Positions 15,093 to 18,822 of a stretch of DNA of 18,822 nt are shown here, one piece after another. The stretch is taken from contig QHUE01000035.1 in NCBI GenBank assembly GCA_003221825.1, forward strand, positions 1 through 18,822. Reading direction: 5' to 3'. Below the pieces are notes generated by a model. That model was not told where the DNA came from and did no database searches. It saw only the letters and a list, made by a program, of their open reading frames with translations. Positions within the stretch are counted from its first letter, which is position 1; each line of letters opens with the position of its first letter. This DNA is from Gemmatimonadota bacterium (GTDB taxonomy: Bacteria; Gemmatimonadota; Gemmatimonadetes; Gemmatimonadales; GWC2-71-9). Position numbers and translations under genes: made by a program.

Positions 15093-15644
15093 GTGAAGAT
15101 CTATACGAAGACCGGCGACGCTGGCGAGACGAGTCTATTTGGCGGCATGCGCGTACCGAAGGATGATGCCAGGGTGCGCGCATACGGCGATGTCGACGAA
15201 TTGAACGCCGTGCTTGGCTTCGCGATGGCGCTCGAACCCTCCACCTTCGAATCGGCAATGCTCGCGACGACCCAGCGCGACCTCTTCACCATTGGCGCCG
15301 AGCTCGCTACACCGGACCCTGCTAAAATGGGGAAGGCGCTGGCTCGAAGTGGCTCGGCGATCAGCGGATCGGATGTTGGCGCGCTCGAGGACGTCATCGA
15401 CAACCACGAATCGAAACTCGAACCGCTGAAGAATTTTATTCTTCCGGGCGGCACGCCCAAGGCGGCCGCGTTTCATGTTGCCCGTACCGTCTGCCGTCGC
15501 GCGGAGCGATCTGTCGTGACCTTGTCCCGCACTGAGCAAATCAATCCCGCCATCATTCATTACCTCAATCGACTATCAGACCTACTCTTCGTGCTGGCAC
15601 GAGCGGTGAATCAGCAGGCCGGCACTCCCGACGTAGCGTGGTAG
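15093..15644 (+). CDS. Cob(I)yrinic acid a,c-diamide / cob(I)alamin adenosyltransferase, PduO type
   Basis: This 183-residue protein carries the complete PduO signature: TKTGDAGETSLFGG (5-18, ATP binding), VRAYGDVDELNA (28-39), FILPGG (115-120), RTVCRRAER (131-139) and NRLSDLLFVLAR (159-170). It transfers the adenosyl group of ATP to cob(I)alamin to make coenzyme B12. The start is GTG at 15093, since the conserved motif begins only four residues later; no clear ribosome site precedes it. Its last bases overlap the GTG start of aroB by 7 nt. No B12-dependent enzyme or B12 riboswitch is seen in the window. Confidence 0.93.
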   Translation: MKIYTKTGDAGETSLFGGMRVPKDDARVRAYGDVDELNAVLGFAMALEPSTFESAMLATTQRDLFTIGAELATPDPAKMGKALARSGSAISGSDVGALEDVIDNHESKLEPLKNFILPGGTPKAAAFHVARTVCRRAERSVVTLSRTEQINPAIIHYLNRLSDLLFVLARAVNQQAGTPDVAW

Positions 15645-16744
15645 CAATCCGCGTCGCGCTCGTCGAGCAGCGGGATAGCTCCTACGACATCCTGATCGGC
15701 TCAGGTCTTGTCCACCAGCTCGACACGATCCTGGCGCAGTACTGCCCCGCCGCGGTGTATGCGCTGATCTCTGACTCGCAGGTTGGGAAGCTGTACGGCC
15801 AGTCGATCGCGCAACAGGTGTCTGGTGTCGGGTGTCAGGTGGAACTGCTCACATTCCCAGCCGGGGAATGGAACAAGACGCGCGATACCTGGGCGTCGCT
15901 TTCCGACCGCATGCTCGCGGCCCATCTCGGGCGCGACTGCGCGGTGATCGCGCTCGGCGGTGGCGTCGTCAACGATGTCGCCGGTTTCGTCGCGGCGACC
16001 TACCTCCGCGGCGTCCCGCTTGTGCAGGTCCCAACCTCGCTGCTCGCGATGATCGACTCATCGATCGGCGGGAAGACGGGTGTCGACGTCCCCGCCGGGA
16101 AGAATCTGCTGGGCGCCTTTCATCAGCCGCGCGTCGTCGTCGCCGATCCGGAGCTGCTCGGCTCGCTCTCGAGCGTGCAGCTCGCCGCCGGGCTCGCCGA
16201 GGCGGTGAAGCACGGCGTGATCGCCGATGCGGAGTACTTCGCGTTTCTCGAAAGCGAATACGCGGCGATCTTTGCGAAGCACGCCCCCGCGCTCGAGCGC
16301 GTCGTGCGCCGCTCGGTCGAGATCAAGGCGGCGGTCGTCGCCCAGGATGAGCGAGAAAAGGGCAAACGTGCGATTCTCAATTTCGGTCACACCGTCGGGC
16401 ACGCGATCGAAGCGACGTCGCAATACGAAGTGTTGCACGGCGAGGCGGTGGCGATCGGCATGGTATACGAGGGCCGGCTGGCCGAGACGCTCGGCATTGC
16501 GGCGGCGGGCACCGCGGGGCGCATCGTGGCGGTCCTCGAGCGGCTGAACTTGCCGGTCGCGCGGCCGGATGCCAGTCACGTGGACGATCTGATCGCCGCG
16601 ATGCGCGCCGACAAGAAGGTGCGCGCGGGGGAAATTCGCCTCGCGCAACCGCGCGCGATCGGTACCGCCCATGGTGACGATGGTCACGGGTGGACCGTCG
16701 CGGTGGACGAGGCGACGATTCGTCAGGTCCTGGTCAACACGTAG
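15638..16744 (+). CDS. aroB: 3-dehydroquinate synthase
   Basis: This 368-residue enzyme performs the second step of the shikimate pathway, converting DAHP to 3-dehydroquinate with NAD+ and a divalent metal. Metal ligands E188, H251 and H268 are spaced as in E. coli AroB. Other landmarks are the NAD-binding GGGVVNDVAGF (107-117), PTSLLAMIDSSIGGKTGVD (132-150), KN at 155-156 and NFGHTVGHAIE (248-258). The glycine usually found after GGGVV is Asn112 here, a mild departure. The start is GTG at 15638, overlapping the adenosyltransferase gene by 7 nt, so the two are probably translated together. No clear terminator follows. Confidence 0.94.
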   Translation: MVAIRVALVEQRDSSYDILIGSGLVHQLDTILAQYCPAAVYALISDSQVGKLYGQSIAQQVSGVGCQVELLTFPAGEWNKTRDTWASLSDRMLAAHLGRDCAVIALGGGVVNDVAGFVAATYLRGVPLVQVPTSLLAMIDSSIGGKTGVDVPAGKNLLGAFHQPRVVVADPELLGSLSSVQLAAGLAEAVKHGVIADAEYFAFLESEYAAIFAKHAPALERVVRRSVEIKAAVVAQDEREKGKRAILNFGHTVGHAIEATSQYEVLHGEAVAIGMVYEGRLAETLGIAAAGTAGRIVAVLERLNLPVARPDASHVDDLIAAMRADKKVRAGEIRLAQPRAIGTAHGDDGHGWTVAVDEATIRQVLVNT

Positions 16745-16832
16745 CCCACACGTCTTTCCACGTCTCCACAAGCGTGGACTCACCCCTCAGATTGAGTTAG
16801 CTGACATGCGGTTAATCGACCGGCCCCTTCCA

Positions 16833-16855
16833 TTTTCCACAGATCCTGTGGATAG
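16833..16855. promoter_or_regulatory. Paired DnaA-box-like sites in an inverted repeat
   Basis: TTTTCCACA (16833-16841) faces TGTGGATAG (16847-16855). Their cores form a perfect 7-bp inverted repeat, TCCACAG and CTGTGGA, around ATC. The left site fits the relaxed DnaA box TTWTNCACA, and the right one is a single mismatch from TTATCCACA on the other strand. It may be a DnaA site or the operator of another dimeric regulator; the protein is not known. Confidence 0.45.
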
Positions 16856-16896
16856 TGGACAAACGGGGGAATCCCTACAGACCGAGTAATTTGTGA

Positions 16897-16905
16897 TGTG
16901 GAAAA
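16897..16905 (-). promoter_or_regulatory. Third TTTTCCACA box just upstream of the sigma gene promoter
   Basis: TGTGGAAAA on the plus strand is TTTTCCACA on the minus strand, identical to the box at 16833. It lies 10 nt upstream of the -35 element at 16916. Confidence 0.42.
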
Positions 16906-16915
16906 CTGCGTTCAT

Positions 16916-16944
16916 TTGCACCTATTGGGGTGAAAACCTATATT
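16916..16944 (+). promoter_or_regulatory. Promoter of the sigma factor gene
   Basis: TTGCAC (16916-16921) and TATATT (16939-16944) are separated by 17 nt, close to the sigma-70 consensus at ideal spacing. A start near 16951 would give a leader of about 70 nt. Confidence 0.65.
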
Positions 16945-16965
16945 GGCGCGTGGTTTAGGTGGCCT

Positions 16966-16987
16966 AACGGCGGCTTCGCCCGCCGTT
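16966..16987 (+). other. Hairpin in the leader of the sigma factor mRNA
   Basis: AACGGCGG (16966-16973) pairs perfectly with CCGCCGTT (16980-16987) around the loop CTTCGC. The 8-bp GC-rich stem ends about 22 nt before the ribosome site. With no T run it is not a terminator; it could protect the mRNA or affect translation. Confidence 0.5.
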
Positions 16988-17008
16988 TCCACACCCAACT
17001 CGCGTTTC

Positions 17009-17016
17009 AAGGGGAG
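17009..17016 (+). promoter_or_regulatory. Ribosome binding site of the sigma factor gene
   Basis: AAGGGGAG lies 6 nt before the ATG at 17023. It decides this start over an upstream in-frame GTG at 16930, which would place coding sequence across the promoter. Confidence 0.75.
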
Positions 17017-17022
17017 TCGCGC

Positions 17023-17916
17023 ATGGCGAGGTCGAATGGCGGCAAGGCGAAGGCATTTTTCCGCACCACCCCCTCCGGAGCATTCGACCAATACCTGCAA
17101 GACATACAAAAGCTTCCCCTGATCAAAGACCCGGCTGAAGAGCGCCGCCTCGCACGCCGCGTGCAGCGGGGCGATGAAAAAGCCGCTGAGCGTCTCGTCA
17201 CAGCCAATCTCCGGTTCGTCATCTCCTACGTAAAAAAATATCAGGGTCACGGTCTCGATCTCTCCGAGCTCGTTGCGATCGGCAATGAAGGACTGCTCAA
17301 GGCGGTCAAGAAGTTCGATCCCGATCAGGGCGTCAAATTCATCTCCTATGCGGTGTGGTGGGTACGCCAGGCGGTGTTGAAGGCGCTGGCGGAGCAGACG
17401 CGCAGCGTCCGCATTCCGCTCAATCAGAATTCCCAGCTCATCCGGATGAGCCGCACCGAGACGTACCTGTCGCAAGAGCTTGGCCGGGAACCCACCGACA
17501 ACGAAATCGCGCAGGCGCTGGAGGACAGCGTCGAGAACGTGCGCACCGCGCGCCGCATGACGGCCGCGGAGCTGTCGCTCGACGCGCCCGTCGACCGCAG
17601 CGACAAGGACGCCGCGACGCTCGGCGAGCGCTTCGCGGGTCAAGAAGGCGGCGAGATCGAGGAGCACACCGACGGCAAGTTGATGCGCGAGTTCATCGAC
17701 CGGATCTTCCAGAAGTATCTCACGCCGCGCGAGCGCAAGATTCTCTATCTCTACTACGGACTCGAAGAGGGCAGCGAAGCGATGACGCTCGAGAAGATCG
17801 GGGCGCTGATGGGAGTGACTCGCGAGAGAATCAGACAGATTCGCGAACGGGCGTTTGAGAAGCTCCGTGAGTCTCCTGACGGGAAAGCCCTCAAGGGATT
17901 CTGGCGAGCGGCTTAG
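17023..17916 (+). CDS. RNA polymerase sigma factor, RpoD/SigA family
   Basis: This 297-residue sigma-70 protein has region 1.2 (about 20-46, DQYLQDIQKLPLIKDPAEE), region 2 (about 56-127, with LVAIGNEGLLKAVKKFDP and the -10 recognition helix YAVWWVRQAVLKAL), region 3 (about 130-205) and region 4 (about 232-285) with helix-turn-helix LEKIGALMGVTRERIRQIRER. The inhibitory region 1.1 and the long non-conserved insert of E. coli RpoD are missing, so the protein is the size of group 1 or 2 factors of other phyla. Whether it is the housekeeping sigma or an alternative group 2 factor cannot be settled here. It has its own promoter and a strong terminator, so it is a single-gene unit. Confidence 0.93.
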   Translation: MARSNGGKAKAFFRTTPSGAFDQYLQDIQKLPLIKDPAEERRLARRVQRGDEKAAERLVTANLRFVISYVKKYQGHGLDLSELVAIGNEGLLKAVKKFDPDQGVKFISYAVWWVRQAVLKALAEQTRSVRIPLNQNSQLIRMSRTETYLSQELGREPTDNEIAQALEDSVENVRTARRMTAAELSLDAPVDRSDKDAATLGERFAGQEGGEIEEHTDGKLMREFIDRIFQKYLTPRERKILYLYYGLEEGSEAMTLEKIGALMGVTRERIRQIRERAFEKLRESPDGKALKGFWRAA

Positions 17917-17936
17917 GCTAGGCGGATCTTCAAGAC

Positions 17937-17972
17937 AAGGGGGGTCAGGACAGTCTGTCCTGACCCCCTTTT
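17937..17972 (+). terminator. Strong intrinsic terminator, also REP-like palindrome
   Basis: A perfect 13-bp stem, GGGGGTCAGGACA (17940-17952) with TGTCCTGACCCCC (17956-17968), has a 3-nt loop GTC; A/T and G-T pairs at the base extend it to about 16 bp. TTTT follows. It lies 20 nt after the sigma stop codon. Confidence 0.9.
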
Positions 17973-17975
17973 GAC

Positions 17976-17981
17976 TACTAT
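17976..17981 (+). promoter_or_regulatory. Candidate -10 element for a leaderless glcD transcript
   Basis: TACTAT ends 5 nt before the ATG at 17987, which would put the transcription start at or next to the A of the start codon. No Shine-Dalgarno sequence precedes the ATG. The -35 region would fall inside the terminator stem, and no good match is seen there. Confidence 0.3.
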
Positions 17982-17986
17982 ATAGC

Positions 17987-18822
17987 ATGACCTCGGCCCT
18001 AGCCCGCGACCTCGCCGCCATTGTCGGCGAGAAGCACGTACGGGAAGCTCGTGCTGAGCGTCTGACATACTCGATGGACGGTCTCCCCACTCATCGCCGC
18101 GTTCCTGATCTCGTCGTTCTTCCTGGTTCTCGCGAAGAGCTGGTCGCCGTCGTGCGGCTGCTGGCCGCACACGGCGTGCCGTTCGTGCCGCGCGGCGCCG
18201 GGACGGGACTCTCGGGTGGGGCCCTCGCCGACGAAGGCACCGTTCTCGTGGTGCTGACGCGCTTGAATCGCATCGTGCGGATCGATCGCGACAACCGTCT
18301 GGCCGTCGTCGAGCCCGGCGTGGTGAACGCGAAGCTCGGCGCCGCCGCCCGGGCGCACGGCCTGCAGTACGCCCCCGATCCTTCCAGCCAGAGCGCGTGC
18401 ACGATCGGCGGGAACGTGGCCGAGAACGCCGGCGGACCGCACTGCCTCAAGTACGGCGTCACGGCCAATCACATCCTCGCGCTCGAAGTGCTGCTCGCGG
18501 ACGGCTCGCTCGTCGACATCGGCAGCCCGGCCGGCGAGTCGTGGGGACCGGACCTGGTCGGCCTGTTCGTGGGCTCGGAGGGCAACTTCGGCATAGCGAC
18601 CAGAATCACGGTGCGCCTGATGCCGCTGTCGCGTGCGGTGCGTACGCTGCTGGCGGACTTCACCGGACTCCGGACCGCGGGCGAGGCCGTTTCGGCGATC
18701 ATCGCCGCCGGGATCGTGCCCGCCGCGCTGGAAATGATGGACCAGTCCTGCATCCGCGCGGTGGAGGACTCGGTGTACGCGGCCGGGTATCCGCGGGATG
18801 CCGCCGCCGTGCTGCTGGTCGA
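17987..18822 (+). CDS. glcD: FAD-linked oxidase, glycolate oxidase subunit GlcD type, N-terminal part
   Basis: The reading frame from ATG at 17987 stays open to the right edge (278 codons visible; the gene is cut by the window). The FAD-binding PCMH domain is clear: VPRGAGTGLSGGAL (67-80), VVEPGVVNAKLG (107-118), YAPDPSSQSACTIGGNVAENAGG (128-150) and LKYGVTANHILALEVLLADG (154-173); the beginning of the C-terminal cap follows. Family members oxidise 2-hydroxy acids such as glycolate or D-lactate. Substrate and partner subunits (GlcE, GlcF) cannot be judged from this part. The start fits the usual N-terminus of the family, although no ribosome binding site precedes it. Confidence 0.9.
   Translation, partial: MTSALARDLAAIVGEKHVREARAERLTYSMDGLPTHRRVPDLVVLPGSREELVAVVRLLAAHGVPFVPRGAGTGLSGGALADEGTVLVVLTRLNRIVRIDRDNRLAVVEPGVVNAKLGAAARAHGLQYAPDPSSQSACTIGGNVAENAGGPHCLKYGVTANHILALEVLLADGSLVDIGSPAGESWGPDLVGLFVGSEGNFGIATRITVRLMPLSRAVRTLLADFTGLRTAGEAVSAIIAAGIVPAALEMMDQSCIRAVEDSVYAAGYPRDAAAVLLV

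Larger units (their letters stand above)
16745..17022. other. Regulatory gap upstream of the sigma factor gene
   Basis: This 278-bp non-coding stretch is visibly richer in A+T than its surroundings. It holds a cluster of TCCAC/GTGGA sites (some matching the relaxed DnaA box TTWTNCACA), a good sigma-70-type promoter, a hairpin in the presumed leader and a strong ribosome binding site. Just after aroB, TCCACG (16757-16762) and CGTGGA (16773-16778) could pair around a 10-nt loop but lack a T run, so they are not called a terminator. Confidence 0.7.

Noticed and set aside
16757..16778. Possible terminator after aroB
   Set aside because: The stem is only 6 bp with a 10-nt loop and no T run follows.
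16671..16889. Small plus-strand frame spanning the end of aroB and the following gap
   Set aside because: It overlaps aroB in another frame, has no ribosome site and covers the DnaA-box-like sites; it is more likely chance.
16745..17022. Replication origin
   Set aside because: DnaA-box-like sites are present, but there is no dnaA, dnaN, gidA or parAB neighbour and no clear AT-rich unwinding element. A regulatory role is simpler; a genome-wide GC-skew plot would decide.
1..18822. CRISPR array, tRNA/rRNA genes, insertion sequence, phage or defence genes
   Set aside because: No regularly spaced repeats, cloverleaf-like stretches, transposase or integrase motifs, or nuclease/toxin families were seen on either strand.

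Overview
The window is high-GC, very compact bacterial DNA: genes abut or overlap, several starts are TTG or GTG, and Omp85/TamB envelope genes point to a diderm. Gene content and style would suit Gemmatimonadota or a similar environmental lineage, but no marker here settles that and the assignment is inference.

Layout. At the left edge is the N-terminus of a zinc-ribbon protein (minus, cut by the window), then a small four-helix membrane protein (plus). A four-gene minus-strand operon follows, in transcription order: a TamA-like Omp85 protein (9358-7217), TamB (7216-2816), a YegS/DagK-type lipid kinase (2815-1895) and an NtrC-type sigma-54 activator (1902-559). The first two junctions are TAG directly followed by ATG, and the third is an 8-nt overlap, so the set looks translationally coupled: an outer-membrane/lipid-transport module with its own regulator.

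Divergent from it is a peptide-ABC gene pair: a family-5 substrate-binding lipoprotein and a DppB permease. The binding-protein gene is broken. Its middle is replaced by an exact 119-bp copy (9747-9865) of part of the neighbouring TamA-like gene (8561-8679), in direct orientation. The partner permease dppC and the ATPases are absent. The permease gene runs 35 nt into dacB (PBP4 D,D-carboxypeptidase), which ends convergently on a type II ferredoxin/flavodoxin-NADP reductase gene with shared stop-codon bases.

Next, on the plus strand, come an unrecognised exported protein or lipoprotein, a PduO-type cobalamin adenosyltransferase overlapping aroB (3-dehydroquinate synthase), a regulatory gap of about 280 bp, a short RpoD-family sigma factor, a strong intrinsic terminator built on a near-perfect palindrome, and the start of a GlcD-type FAD oxidase cut by the window.

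Most notable are the 119-bp templated copy that breaks the binding-protein gene, the cluster of DnaA-box-like TTTTCCACA/TCCAC sites before the sigma gene, the TamA-TamB-DagK-NtrC operon, and the REP-like terminator followed by an apparently leaderless glcD. I found no CRISPR array, tRNA, rRNA, transposase or defence system. Apart from the 278-bp gap before the sigma gene there is no gene-free stretch near 300 bases.
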